From: a bacterium
GTDB lineage: Bacteria > Zhuqueibacterota > Zhuqueibacteria > Zhuqueibacterales > Geothermadaptataceae
DNA: 47,841 nucleotides
Direction of reading: 5' to 3'
NCBI GenBank assembly: GCA_024275575.1
Contig: JAJRYV010000122.1
Span: forward strand, 1-47,841
The notes beneath the pieces are model-generated. The model was given only the letters and a program-made list of their open reading frames with translations. It was not told the DNA's origin and did no database searches. A program made the translations under genes and the position numbers. This document shows, piece by piece, positions 32,888-41,843 of this stretch. Within the stretch, counting starts at the first letter, position 1. Every line of letters starts with the position of its first letter.

Positions 32888-35689
32888 CTACCACGGCACC
32901 GGTTGGCTGCTGCCCATGCCGGGGCCGAGCAGAAAACTGTTGATCAGCATCCGTCCGGTACCGTAAAAATAGGAGCGGAAATTCGGTTCACCGGCGAACA
33001 GGATAATCTGTCCGCTACCACTGGATTCACGAGTGGCGTAGGCTGTAGTTTGCCAGCGTTCGCGTGCTTCAGGCCAGAGCAGGCCGGAGAGGCGCAGTGT
33101 TTTTGCCGGTGCGAAACGAGCTGCTGTCTGCACCGGTTTTTTGCTCATAAAAGCATAAGAACTGTAAAAAATTGCCGGTACGTTTTTGCCCAATCCGAAG
33201 TTGAGCCAGTGTTCTTCGTCGAGCAGCACATTCATGATGATGCCGCGTGGCATGAACAGGCGCTGGCGGGCATCTAATTCTTTCGTTATAGCCAGCTCGA
33301 ATTTTGCCGCTTTTTTGTTTGCAGAATTTTTCACCGGCACAGTTTGGTTCGCCCATACAGCGAGGCTGTCGATGGCGATTTTTTGTGCTGCCGTCTCTTT
33401 TTCGACCGCCGCTTTATATTCAGGCAGCTTTTTTAAAACCTGGCGACGTAACCTGACGGCACTTATCTTCGCGCTGCTATCGGCAAGAAACGCCGCGCTG
33501 TTGCTGATTGCGATCAGCGTGCCACCCTGCTTAACCCATGCTTTCACTTTTTTCTGTACCTGTTTGTCAAAAACTTTTTTGAAGGCACGGCCGGAGGAAG
33601 GCAGAATGAGCACGTTGTATGGCCGCAGGTCGGTCCTGTTCAGATAATCCGAATTAAGCAGTGAAACGCCGAGGCGCAGTTCAACATCGAGCAGGTAGCG
33701 AATTGTGCCCAGGTTGCCGCTGCTCACGGTCGGCCCGGCGAGCATGGCGATGCGTGGCTTTTGCAACAGTTTGAACATGCCGCCGCCAAGATCAGGCCCT
33801 TTCTCGCTCAGCGCAGTATTGACGCCGTGAATGGCAATGCCAAATTTTTCAGCGCATTTTTCCAGGGCTGCTGCAGTCAAATCGGGATTTTCATTGCGAA
33901 TGAGCAGCAAAGTCCCGCGTTTGTAGCGCTGCCCTTCGATTTGAAAAGGTTTGGTGGCACAGCGTACACGCCAGTTTTTTTCGAAAAAATGCAATAGCGC
34001 ATGCACGGCATTATCATCATTATAAGGCATGAGATAGGCGAAAGCCGCCCGGGGATTTGTCAGCAAGCCAGCAACGGATTTGAGCCCATCGAGTTTTTGA
34101 AGCTTGACGGAGGGCAGCGATTTTGAGGCGCAGGCGTCGATATCATAAGCCAGCGGCATCGCCCAGGCGCCGACTTCATACATGCGGCTGCCGCGCCCTT
34201 TTTCCAGCGATTCCCGTTCGTCTTTCAAAACAGCCGTGCTCATTCGCGGGTCCGGTTCGAGGATGGCGTTGATCAGCGGGCGCAGCGGCTGGTTCAGCGG
34301 CACGACAAATGTTCCTTTGGGGAAAGTGCGCCTTTTTTTAGCAAATTCGGTATAAAACTGCCCGTCATTCAGGGTGAAACCGGCTGTAGCGCGATAGACT
34401 TCAATTTTTTGTGCGATCAGATTTAGCACTAACTTGTGAGTACGTGAGGGATTTTTTTCTCCGCTGAGAATATAGGCGCGCACGCCGTTTTTATTTTTGC
34501 CTTTCACTGCTTTTTTGCGCATTTTGTAAAAATCCTGCAGCAAGGCACGGCGGTTGTCCGCAGCGGTTGTTAAATTGGCCAGGGAGCTGGTGAACTGACG
34601 TTTGATGGCATCGTGAAACGTACTTAAAACTCCGTTTGGTTTTTTCACTGCCGAACCGTCTGTGGAAGCCTGTTCATATAAAATGGCTACAGCGCCACGG
34701 TAGCATGGATAGGAACTACCGTAACCGGGATACCAGTCTTCGTACCATTCACCGGTGTAATAACTCCAGCCGTTGCGGTCGAAAGCTGCTGCCTGGTCCT
34801 CGGAAAAAGTTTTCCACCAGGCATGAATTTTCGCATCGACGTTGTGGTTGATGGGTTCGCGAGGCGGGTTGAACAAATAAGTGCTCGTGGCGCCCATTTC
34901 GTGCGCGTCGACGACGAGCTGTGGGTTCCATTCGGCGACGAGTTGTGTGCGTGAGCGGCTTTCCGGCTGCGACAGGATAAACCAGTCACGGTTGAGATCA
35001 AAAAAATAGTGATTCGTGCGGCCCCCTGGCCACAGGCCGGTGTGCTGCAAAGTCTGACGATCATGGCTGGGCAAGTTGCCGCCCCATTGCTCCATTTGCG
35101 CCAGATATCTTTCACGGCCGTCGGGATTTTCCATGGGGTAAATGCCGATGACGAGCGCTTTACGCAATTTTTGGCTTTGCGCATCAGTGCCGGCTGCAAG
35201 GCGATAGGCAAGGGCGATGGCCGCCTCGGAGCCGCTGAGTTCATCGCCGTGAATGCTGTAAAACATCCAGGCAACTGCCGGGCTCTTTTTGATGAGATTT
35301 TTTGCCACGGCCTGACTGGTTTTGCGCGGGTCAGCCAGGCGCGAAATATCTTTTTTAATGTCATCGAGCCGCTGCAAATTTTCTTCAGCGCTGATGAGCA
35401 GATAATAAAGCTTGCGGCCTTCCCAGGTCTGTCCGTTTTCAAACATTTGCACGCGCGGTGATTTTTCAGCGAGTACTTTGACATAACGGATGAGCTCGTG
35501 ATAGCGCGTAGCGCGCGCTCCTAAATCAAAACCGAGAATTTCCTTTGGCACAGGCACGGCCGCATCATATTCGTTTGTGATATAAAACAGACGTTCACCC
35601 GGCTGCGCATTAGCCGGCTGTGAAATTGAGCAACAAATTAGGATGCTAACTAAAATAAATGAAAACAGATAGCCTTTTCTCGTGGACAT
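32888..35689 (-). CDS. Secreted M14-family zinc carboxypeptidase
   Basis: The 933-residue protein has a signal peptide (about 1-28) and an N-terminal M14 domain. The zinc ligands are visible as His147 and Glu150 (SIHGDE) and His263 (VVDAHEMG); ENPDGRERY carries the substrate-binding Arg region, and Glu339 in LYEQAST is the probable general base. The C-terminal half, about 400-930, is a long extension including a glutamine-amidotransferase-like Rossmann segment (VLILPSSGRAFKK and VKQGGTLIAIS). Such large M14 peptidases occur widely in Bacteroidota, Calditrichota and Gemmatimonadota and are thought to digest peptides outside the cell. GGAG precedes the ATG. Confidence 0.92.
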   Translation of the reverse strand: MSTRKGYLFSFILVSILICCSISQPANAQPGERLFYITNEYDAAVPVPKEILGFDLGARATRYHELIRYVKVLAEKSPRVQMFENGQTWEGRKLYYLLISAEENLQRLDDIKKDISRLADPRKTSQAVAKNLIKKSPAVAWMFYSIHGDELSGSEAAIALAYRLAAGTDAQSQKLRKALVIGIYPMENPDGRERYLAQMEQWGGNLPSHDRQTLQHTGLWPGGRTNHYFFDLNRDWFILSQPESRSRTQLVAEWNPQLVVDAHEMGATSTYLFNPPREPINHNVDAKIHAWWKTFSEDQAAAFDRNGWSYYTGEWYEDWYPGYGSSYPCYRGAVAILYEQASTDGSAVKKPNGVLSTFHDAIKRQFTSSLANLTTAADNRRALLQDFYKMRKKAVKGKNKNGVRAYILSGEKNPSRTHKLVLNLIAQKIEVYRATAGFTLNDGQFYTEFAKKRRTFPKGTFVVPLNQPLRPLINAILEPDPRMSTAVLKDERESLEKGRGSRMYEVGAWAMPLAYDIDACASKSLPSVKLQKLDGLKSVAGLLTNPRAAFAYLMPYNDDNAVHALLHFFEKNWRVRCATKPFQIEGQRYKRGTLLLIRNENPDLTAAALEKCAEKFGIAIHGVNTALSEKGPDLGGGMFKLLQKPRIAMLAGPTVSSGNLGTIRYLLDVELRLGVSLLNSDYLNRTDLRPYNVLILPSSGRAFKKVFDKQVQKKVKAWVKQGGTLIAISNSAAFLADSSAKISAVRLRRQVLKKLPEYKAAVEKETAAQKIAIDSLAVWANQTVPVKNSANKKAAKFELAITKELDARQRLFMPRGIIMNVLLDEEHWLNFGLGKNVPAIFYSSYAFMSKKPVQTAARFAPAKTLRLSGLLWPEARERWQTTAYATRESSGSGQIILFAGEPNFRSYFYGTGRMLINSFLLGPGMGSSQPVPW

Positions 35690-35899
35690 GGGTTCTCCCT
35701 CTGGTCAGAATCAGACTGCGTGTATTGAATTGGGCACATTAGCTTTTAAGTAACCTGCAAGGTTTAGCTCTACGTTACTTTTAGATTGAGCCCGCAGTGC
35801 TGCGGGTGGGTTGCTAAACAGTCACTTGAATTGGTTTACAAATTTCAATAAACAATTATTTGGCGTTCAACAATAGTATCTCGTTTGGCGTGTTGGGAA

Positions 35900-35975
35900 A
35901 ACCCTGACAGGGTTGATGCTTTCTATATAAAAACTTTAGCACTCCTTTATTACTGCTATGAACCCTGTCAGGGTT
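35900..35975. repeat. Pair of AACCCTGWCAGGGTT palindromes
   Basis: AACCCTGACAGGGTT at 35900-35914 and AACCCTGTCAGGGTT at 35961-35975 are perfect palindromes apart from the central base, 46 bp apart. The same sequence is a common small palindromic repeat in several bacterial genomes. It may be a mobile-element scar or a binding site; the spacing does not decide. Confidence 0.75.
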
Positions 35976-36090
35976 ATGGTAGTTCTCACGCTGAATTATT
36001 ACCAATAATAAACGAATTACCAGCCTGGAAAATAGTTTTTCAAATAGAGATAGTTGATCGTGTCACCCAACTTTAGAAATTAATTATTTG

Positions 36091-36149
36091 AGCCACTGAT
36101 ATGCACGGATCAAACACCGATCAAAATATATCTGTGTGAATCCGTGGCT
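36091..36149. repeat. Dispersed palindrome, copy 2
   Basis: AGCCACTGATATGCACGGAT at the left end is the imperfect inverse of CTGTGTGAATCCGTGGCT at the right end. The element is a shorter relative of the one at 22151-22219. Confidence 0.6.
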
Positions 36150-36469
36150 AAAATTGAGCATGTTTAAATTTTTGAAACAGAAATTATCTCCGACTCATGG
36201 AAAACTTAAAAACAAAGCAAGATAAAATAGAGGGTAAATTATTAGAAGTCAAGAAATTATCACCCAAATTTCGTATGTCAGCCTCACTCTGTGTTCAAAG
36301 ATTGTGCGTGCTGACCAGTTACCGATCCAATTGAAGCAGATGTCAATATCCGAATTTGAGCGGGCAATGAGAGAAACTTTTTCTTTGCTTCCTTTGCCAT
36401 TTTTCCTATTTTCAATATTTCAGCTAAAATTAAAAACAGTTCACCAAATTAAATAATGATGGGGATTTA

Positions 36470-38647
36470 ATGTCCGATACACCCCAATCTGTTTTGCAGG
36501 AAATATTCGGCTACCAAACCTTTCGTCGGCACCAGAGCGATATTATCAAGATGGTGCTACAGAAAAAAGATGTGCTGGTTATCATGCCGACGGGCGGGGG
36601 GAAATCCCTGTGTTATCAGATACCGGCGTTGCTTTTCCCCGGGCTCACCGTCGTGGTTTCGCCGCTTATCTCGTTGATGAAAGATCAGGTGATGCAGCTC
36701 AGGCAACTCGGCGTCGCCGCCTGTGTGCTCAACAGCAGTCTGACAGCACAGAAATATTACAGCAATGTGCAGCAGGTAAAAAATGGTGCAGTAAAATTAC
36801 TCTACGTTGCGCCGGAAACCCTTTTGCAGCCAAAAACTCAACAAATTTTACAGCAGGTACAAGTCGATTGTCTCACCGTTGATGAGGCGCACTGCATTTC
36901 CGAGTGGGGGCACGATTTTCGCCCAGAGTATCGGCAAATCGTTGTATTGCGTAACCAGTTTCCCCGAGCAGTCTGGATGGCTTTAACCGCTACCGCCACA
37001 CCACGGGTGCAGCAGGATATTTGGGATTCGCTTAAATTTCAGGACGGGAAAAAATTTGTCGCCAGTTTCGACCGTGAAAATCTCTTTTTACAGTTGATAA
37101 ACAAGAGCGATACCCTGCACCAGACTCTGGATTTTTTACAAAATCATCGCCAGGATTCCGGTATCATTTACTGTTTCTCGCGCAATCAGGTGGATGAACT
37201 CGCGGCTACCCTGCAAGATCATAATTTTAGCGCATTGCCCTATCACGCAGGAATGGAAAGCGAAACACGCGCTGCTACACAGGAAAAGTTCCTGCGCGAT
37301 GAAGTGCAGGTCATCGTCGCGACGGTTGCTTTCGGTATGGGCATCAACAAATCGAATGTACGATTCGTCATCCACTACGACCTGCCGAAAAACATCGAAT
37401 CCTATTATCAGGAAATTGGCCGCGCCGGCCGGGATGGTTTGCCGGCGGAATGCCTGCTCTTTTTCGGTTATGGCGATGTGCGGAAAATCCGCCATTTTTT
37501 TAAGGAAAAATCGGAGAAAGAACGGCAAATCGCTGAAACGCAACTGCAGGCGCTCATCGGTTATGCCGAGTTCACCGGCTGCCGGCGCAAACCGGTTCTC
37601 GCTTACTTTGGACAGACGGCCGTACAGGAAAATTGCGATACGTGCGATAACTGCACTTCGGCGGAGAAAAATGTTCAAGACGCCACAATCCCGGCACAAA
37701 AATTTCTCTCCTGTGTGAAAAGGACAGGTGAAATGTTTGGTGCCGGCCATATCGCAGACGTACTGCGGGGTTCGAAAAACGCTAAAATCCGTCGTTTTAG
37801 TCACGAACGTTTATCAACGTATGACATCGGCGCCGAGCTGACGAGGAAACAATGGGTTTTTCTGGCGAATCAGCTCGTTTCTCAGGGATTTTTACAGGGT
37901 GATGAAGAAGTGGGCAGCTTGCGCCTTACTACCGCAGCCGGACCGCTTCTATTGGGCGAAAGGCCGTTTCTGACACAGATGATTGAAGATCGCGAAAAAA
38001 CCTCGACCGGGAAACGAAAAATCGACTTCGGTGATTATGACCGCGATCTTTTCGAGAAATTGCGCGACCTGCGGCGCAAATTGGCAGAGCAGGTTAACGT
38101 GCCACCGTTTGCTGTTTTCTCGGATAAATCATTGGTCGATATGGCGGCCAGTTTCCCCCAATCGCAGGAAAGTTTTTTGATAATGCACGGCGTGGGCCGG
38201 GTTAAGAATGAGAAATACGGCACGATTGTCCTCGACGTAATTCGCAAGTATTGCCTTTCTCGGGGGATAAGACCAAAACCATTGGCACAGCGGCACCTCA
38301 GGTCGGAGCGGGGTAAAAAGCGGCCGCCCAAATTTCTGCGTGTCGGTGCGGTATTTAACCGCGGTCTGACGATCGAACAAATTGCCGCTAATGAACAAAT
38401 TAAAACTGTAACCGTTGTTCAGCATCTGCTTGATTTCGCGGCAGCAGGGGAAGCATTGCGGCCCTATGATTTCAGCAAAGATTATCCGGAGCTGACGCAA
38501 TATAAAACAGCTATCGCAGCGGCATTTGCACGTCATGGTGACTTCAGGTTAACTACAGTTTTCAATGAATTAAGCGGTGAGGTCTCCTGGGAATTACTGA
38601 AAGTATTTCTGTTGCAGCAACATCACGATGCGCTGAATCTCCCCTGA
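36470..38647 (+). CDS. recQ: ATP-dependent DNA helicase RecQ
   Basis: A 725-residue 3'-to-5' DNA helicase of recombination and replication repair. The motif 0 block is GYQTFRRHQ (14-22), Walker A is PTGGGKS (40-46), Walker B is DEAH (138-141, in VDEAHCISEWGHDFRPEY), and motif VI contains QEIGRAGRDG. The zinc-binding RQC part has cysteines in FTGCRRK and NCDTCDNC. An HRDC domain spans about 524-597. A further winged-helix-like C-terminal segment (LTIEQIAANEQI, about 625-665) adds to the usual 600-residue core, as in long RecQ proteins of many bacteria. It stands alone behind a long intergenic region. Confidence 0.97.
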   Translation: MSDTPQSVLQEIFGYQTFRRHQSDIIKMVLQKKDVLVIMPTGGGKSLCYQIPALLFPGLTVVVSPLISLMKDQVMQLRQLGVAACVLNSSLTAQKYYSNVQQVKNGAVKLLYVAPETLLQPKTQQILQQVQVDCLTVDEAHCISEWGHDFRPEYRQIVVLRNQFPRAVWMALTATATPRVQQDIWDSLKFQDGKKFVASFDRENLFLQLINKSDTLHQTLDFLQNHRQDSGIIYCFSRNQVDELAATLQDHNFSALPYHAGMESETRAATQEKFLRDEVQVIVATVAFGMGINKSNVRFVIHYDLPKNIESYYQEIGRAGRDGLPAECLLFFGYGDVRKIRHFFKEKSEKERQIAETQLQALIGYAEFTGCRRKPVLAYFGQTAVQENCDTCDNCTSAEKNVQDATIPAQKFLSCVKRTGEMFGAGHIADVLRGSKNAKIRRFSHERLSTYDIGAELTRKQWVFLANQLVSQGFLQGDEEVGSLRLTTAAGPLLLGERPFLTQMIEDREKTSTGKRKIDFGDYDRDLFEKLRDLRRKLAEQVNVPPFAVFSDKSLVDMAASFPQSQESFLIMHGVGRVKNEKYGTIVLDVIRKYCLSRGIRPKPLAQRHLRSERGKKRPPKFLRVGAVFNRGLTIEQIAANEQIKTVTVVQHLLDFAAAGEALRPYDFSKDYPELTQYKTAIAAAFARHGDFRLTTVFNELSGEVSWELLKVFLLQQHHDALNLP

Positions 38648-38714
38648 TTTTTATTCAATAATGAATTTGAAGAAGAATCCAAAAATCAAGAATTGTAAAG
38701 AATAGGGTAACGTT

Positions 38715-39293
38715 ATGAAATCATCGCTTATTCGCAAAGAACTACTACCCTTCCTGGCTATATTCGGCTTGCTCATTCTGGCGACTATTATTATTGATGT
38801 TCTGTTGCATCAGTTTGAACTTGTCTGGATTGGTCGTTGGTTAGGCATACCGGGCACTTTTCTGATTCTATTGTCCTTCATTTATTCATTTCGCAAGCGC
38901 AAAATAATCAACTACGGCAAACCGAAGGTATTGCTTACTTTGCATGAATTATTAACCTTGCTTGGTGCACTTATGATTCTGGTGCACGCGGGTATACATT
39001 TCTATACAATCCTGCCCTGGCTGGCATTAATTGCCATGCTGGTTAACGTTATCAGTGGCATGACGGGCTCCTATCTTTTGGGTCGTTCACGCCGTTTTCT
39101 GTCCGAAAAGAAAAATGCCTATTCACAGCAGGGTTTATCAAAGGAGGAAATCGAAAAGAATCTCTTCTGGGATGCGACATCCTTCGATCTGATGAAGAAA
39201 TGGCGCGCCGTGCACCTGCCGATAACCTTAGTTTTTGTCGTACTTGGTGTCACTCATATCCTGAGCATTTTTCTTTTCTGGGAGTGGAAATGA
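38715..39293 (+). CDS. b-type cytochrome-like membrane protein
   Basis: The 192-residue protein has five predicted membrane helices (about 10-31, 43-59, 72-96, 98-122 and 168-189). His77, His91, His95, His167 and His181 lie in or near helices 3 and 5, positions expected for bis-His ligation of b hemes. Its stop codon overlaps the start of the octaheme cytochrome gene (ATGA), so the two proteins are almost certainly made together. I infer a quinone- or membrane-facing electron carrier that passes electrons to the periplasmic cytochrome. The family resembles small cytochrome b561/ferric-reductase-like proteins; the assignment is by pattern. Confidence 0.72.
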   Translation: MKSSLIRKELLPFLAIFGLLILATIIIDVLLHQFELVWIGRWLGIPGTFLILLSFIYSFRKRKIINYGKPKVLLTLHELLTLLGALMILVHAGIHFYTILPWLALIAMLVNVISGMTGSYLLGRSRRFLSEKKNAYSQQGLSKEEIEKNLFWDATSFDLMKKWRAVHLPITLVFVVLGVTHILSIFLFWEWK

Positions 39294-40072
39294 AAAATAA
39301 AACTTTTACGCTTATCGTTGCTTTTAGTATGGCCGTCCTGGTCTTGTTCTCAATTTATTTTCCCCACCTGATGATCAGTCCGGGGAAACCAATTGACGCT
39401 CATGCTGAACTTGAAACAGATTGTTTTGCCTGTCATACACCTTTTATTGGCAGTGAACCTGAGAAGTGTATCGTTTGCCATAAAGTGGAGGAGATCGGCA
39501 TTATCACCACCAAAGGTTTGCCGATCGCAAGAGAGAAGAAAAATGTTGTCTTTCATCAAAACCTGATCGAAGATAATTGTATATCTTGCCACAGTGACCA
39601 TAAAGGTGTAAAGGCTTTTCGTCCCATCAGTCAATTCTCTCACACCCTGCTTGAACCGAACTTGCGGAAACAGTGCGACAATTGTCACACTCGTCCCCGC
39701 GATGCTTTACACTTGACCCTCAATAGCAATTGTATCCAATGTCATACCCTCAAGGCCTGGCTCCCAGCCACATTTGACCATAAAAAGTATTTCCGGTTTG
39801 ACCGGCATCACAACACAGAATGCACAACCTGTCATGTTAATAATGACTATACGAACTATACTTGCTATGGTTGTCATGAGCACTCCCGATCAAAAATTCG
39901 CGAAGAACATGTTGAAGAAGGAATCTATGACTATGAGAGCTGCGAAAAATGCCATCGAAGCGGGGATGAAGATGAAGCTAAAAAACGATGGCGCTCCCGC
40001 AAAAGAAAAGATACCAGGTTCAATGATCATGAGTCTGATCATGAAGAACATGAAGCAAGGGATGATGATTGA
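39290..40072 (+). CDS. Membrane-anchored octaheme c-type cytochrome
   Basis: Starting at ATG 39290, which overlaps the previous stop as ATGA and has GGAG five bases upstream, the product has 260 residues. A single N-terminal membrane anchor (about 5-24) is followed by eight CXXCH heme-attachment motifs: CFACH, CIVCH, CISCH, CDNCH, CIQCH, CTTCH, CYGCH and CEKCH. Extra histidines are available as distal ligands. The end is a strongly charged tail (KKRWRSRKRK, then acidic). The fold resembles class III/c7-type multiheme proteins. It is a periplasmic electron carrier, with its b-type partner encoded just upstream. The electron acceptor is unknown; no reductase gene is nearby. Confidence 0.9.
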   Translation: MKNKTFTLIVAFSMAVLVLFSIYFPHLMISPGKPIDAHAELETDCFACHTPFIGSEPEKCIVCHKVEEIGIITTKGLPIAREKKNVVFHQNLIEDNCISCHSDHKGVKAFRPISQFSHTLLEPNLRKQCDNCHTRPRDALHLTLNSNCIQCHTLKAWLPATFDHKKYFRFDRHHNTECTTCHVNNDYTNYTCYGCHEHSRSKIREEHVEEGIYDYESCEKCHRSGDEDEAKKRWRSRKRKDTRFNDHESDHEEHEARDDD

Positions 40073-40138
40073 TAGTCGGGAAACTCATGATAGGCACAAC
40101 TGATGCGACCAATATCAGCATTTAAAAACAGGAATGTG

Positions 40139-41773
40139 ATGATTTTTTTTAAAAACAAGCAACAGTGTTTTCTTCCCGTTCTTCTTATATTGCTTTTCGG
40201 CTGCAGCGCCCCTGCCCTGCGTCTGCAAACCTTTGGCCGCGAACCACAGATCCGTGTGGGTTTGCTTAAAGATCAAAAATCGGTTCAATTTCTCGTTAGC
40301 GGGCGTTTTGCTATTTACGGCCCCGACAACCGGTTCATCGGCCGTGGCATGCGCGGCATTAACTGGCAGGCGCGAGCATTGAATTTTACTCCTGCGACCA
40401 CGGTTTTTCGCTTGCGTTATGTGGAAAATGTCAGCCGCAGTGAAGCTGAAAAAGCCGGTCGTATCTTGAAAAAACTCGATTTGCGTTCTGAAATCGTTCG
40501 TGCTCATCCCAAATCAATACAATTTGAAACACGTGAAAAATACTATGATGTTTTTCTGTGGAGCACCTTTGCCAGCGCTCTCGAAGCAGCTAACTTTCGA
40601 GCTGAACTTGGTAAAAGTTTTCCACTTGAAATCGTTGAAATCGAGAATATCGGTGCCGGAGGACAGATCGAGATCACCAGCGGCGATTCGCCAAAGAAAT
40701 ATCAGGTTCCTAACGGTACACGCATCCATGCGGACAGGTTTGCTCTTTTAAATGTGCCGGTGGGAGATGGGTTTCATTGGGAGGATAAAAACGACCTTCT
40801 TTTCCGCGGTATGCTCGAACTCAGAATTGACCGGAATAATCGACTTTCGGCCATAAATATCGTCGATACTGAAGAATATTTGCGTGGCGTCGTGCCTGCT
40901 GAGATGCCGCATGGTTTTCCCGCAGCGGCATTGCAAGCGCAGGCCATCGCTGCGCGCAGTGAAGTTTTGAAAAAAGTTGAGCGCAGAGCTCATGAAAACG
41001 ATGGTTTTGATATTTGCGCGACAGTGCATTGTCAGGTTTATGGCGGCGTCAGCAGCGAACAAGCGGGAACTGACCGTGCTGTCAATCAAACGCGCGGACA
41101 GGTATTGAAAAGCGGCGGACGGATAATCGATGCGGTGTATTCTGCTGTCTGCGGCGGACACACGGAAAACAATGAAAATATCTGGTCTGGTGAGGCCGAG
41201 TCCTTTTTACGTGGCCGTTTCGATGGCAACGGCGCGGCCGATTTGTTGCGCGGGCGGCTGCAGGAAAATACTGTGGCAAAAAAATGGATCAGCAACAACA
41301 CGCCGGTTTTTTGCAATACGACGGGCACAGACACACCGCAAGAGCTGCACTATATGCGCAAATATTTCCGTTGGCAAATTGCCGTCACCACACAGGCATT
41401 GCAGCGCAGTATCCGCAGCGCAACGGGCAAAAATGTGGGAGTTGTGCGCACGATTTTACCGCTGCAACGCGGCGTTTCCGGTCGCATCATACGCCTGCAA
41501 ATCATCGGCAGTGCAGGGTCTTTTGAAATCGATCATGAGCTGACGATTCGGCAGGCGCTGCATGATTCGACACTTTACAGCTCATGTTTTACAATCGAAA
41601 CGCAGAAAAATGAAAAAGGCATGCCCGATCGCTTCATTTTCCACGGTGCAGGCTGGGGACATGGTGTCGGCATGTGCCAGGCCGGAGCAGCTCGAATGGC
41701 GCTGGCCGGCAAAACGACGGCAGAGATTTTGGCGTTTTACTATCGGAATGCGGTTGTGGAGAAGATTTATTAA
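40139..41773 (+). CDS. SpoIID/LytB domain lipoprotein
   Basis: From ATG 40139 (AGGA five bases upstream; an ATG at 40103 is in frame but has a weaker site) the product has 544 residues. A lipoprotein signal ends at LLFGC. The N-terminal half contains strand-rich and SPOR-like repeat segments (DVFLWSTFASALEAANF). The SpoIID/LytB domain begins near EEYLRGVVPAEMPHGFP and ALQAQAIAARSEVL and ends with GAGWGHGVGMCQAGAARMA and AEILAFYY. SpoIID is a lytic transglycosylase and LytB-type relatives are amidase enhancers; a peptidoglycan role at the envelope follows. It lies 66 bp after the cytochrome gene on the same strand but looks functionally separate. Confidence 0.9.
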   Translation: MIFFKNKQQCFLPVLLILLFGCSAPALRLQTFGREPQIRVGLLKDQKSVQFLVSGRFAIYGPDNRFIGRGMRGINWQARALNFTPATTVFRLRYVENVSRSEAEKAGRILKKLDLRSEIVRAHPKSIQFETREKYYDVFLWSTFASALEAANFRAELGKSFPLEIVEIENIGAGGQIEITSGDSPKKYQVPNGTRIHADRFALLNVPVGDGFHWEDKNDLLFRGMLELRIDRNNRLSAINIVDTEEYLRGVVPAEMPHGFPAAALQAQAIAARSEVLKKVERRAHENDGFDICATVHCQVYGGVSSEQAGTDRAVNQTRGQVLKSGGRIIDAVYSAVCGGHTENNENIWSGEAESFLRGRFDGNGAADLLRGRLQENTVAKKWISNNTPVFCNTTGTDTPQELHYMRKYFRWQIAVTTQALQRSIRSATGKNVGVVRTILPLQRGVSGRIIRLQIIGSAGSFEIDHELTIRQALHDSTLYSSCFTIETQKNEKGMPDRFIFHGAGWGHGVGMCQAGAARMALAGKTTAEILAFYYRNAVVEKIY

Positions 41774-41843
41774 AGTTGGATGCGACGCAAGATACTGTAA
41801 ATTATGGCGTTGCGTCGCTGAGCGGTGCAACGAGAGCATGTCA

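Larger units (their letters stand above)
35690..36469. other. Intergenic region of 780 bp with small repeats
   Basis: The region lies between the divergent M14 peptidase and recQ genes. It holds two 15-bp palindromes (35900-35914 and 35961-35975) and a copy of a dispersed palindrome (36091-36149). Short frames at 35885-36076 and near 36197-36331 have no ribosome-binding site or similarity and are not called. The DNA is A+T-rich, and the promoter of recQ should lie in its last 100 bases. Confidence 0.5.

Noticed and set aside
35885-36076. 63-codon frame covering the palindromes upstream of recQ
   Set aside because: It is composed largely of repeat sequence and has no ribosome-binding site.
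36197-36331. Short frame starting MENLKTKQDKIEG upstream of recQ
   Set aside because: About 44 codons, no ribosome-binding site and no known similarity; could be a fragment but is not supportable.
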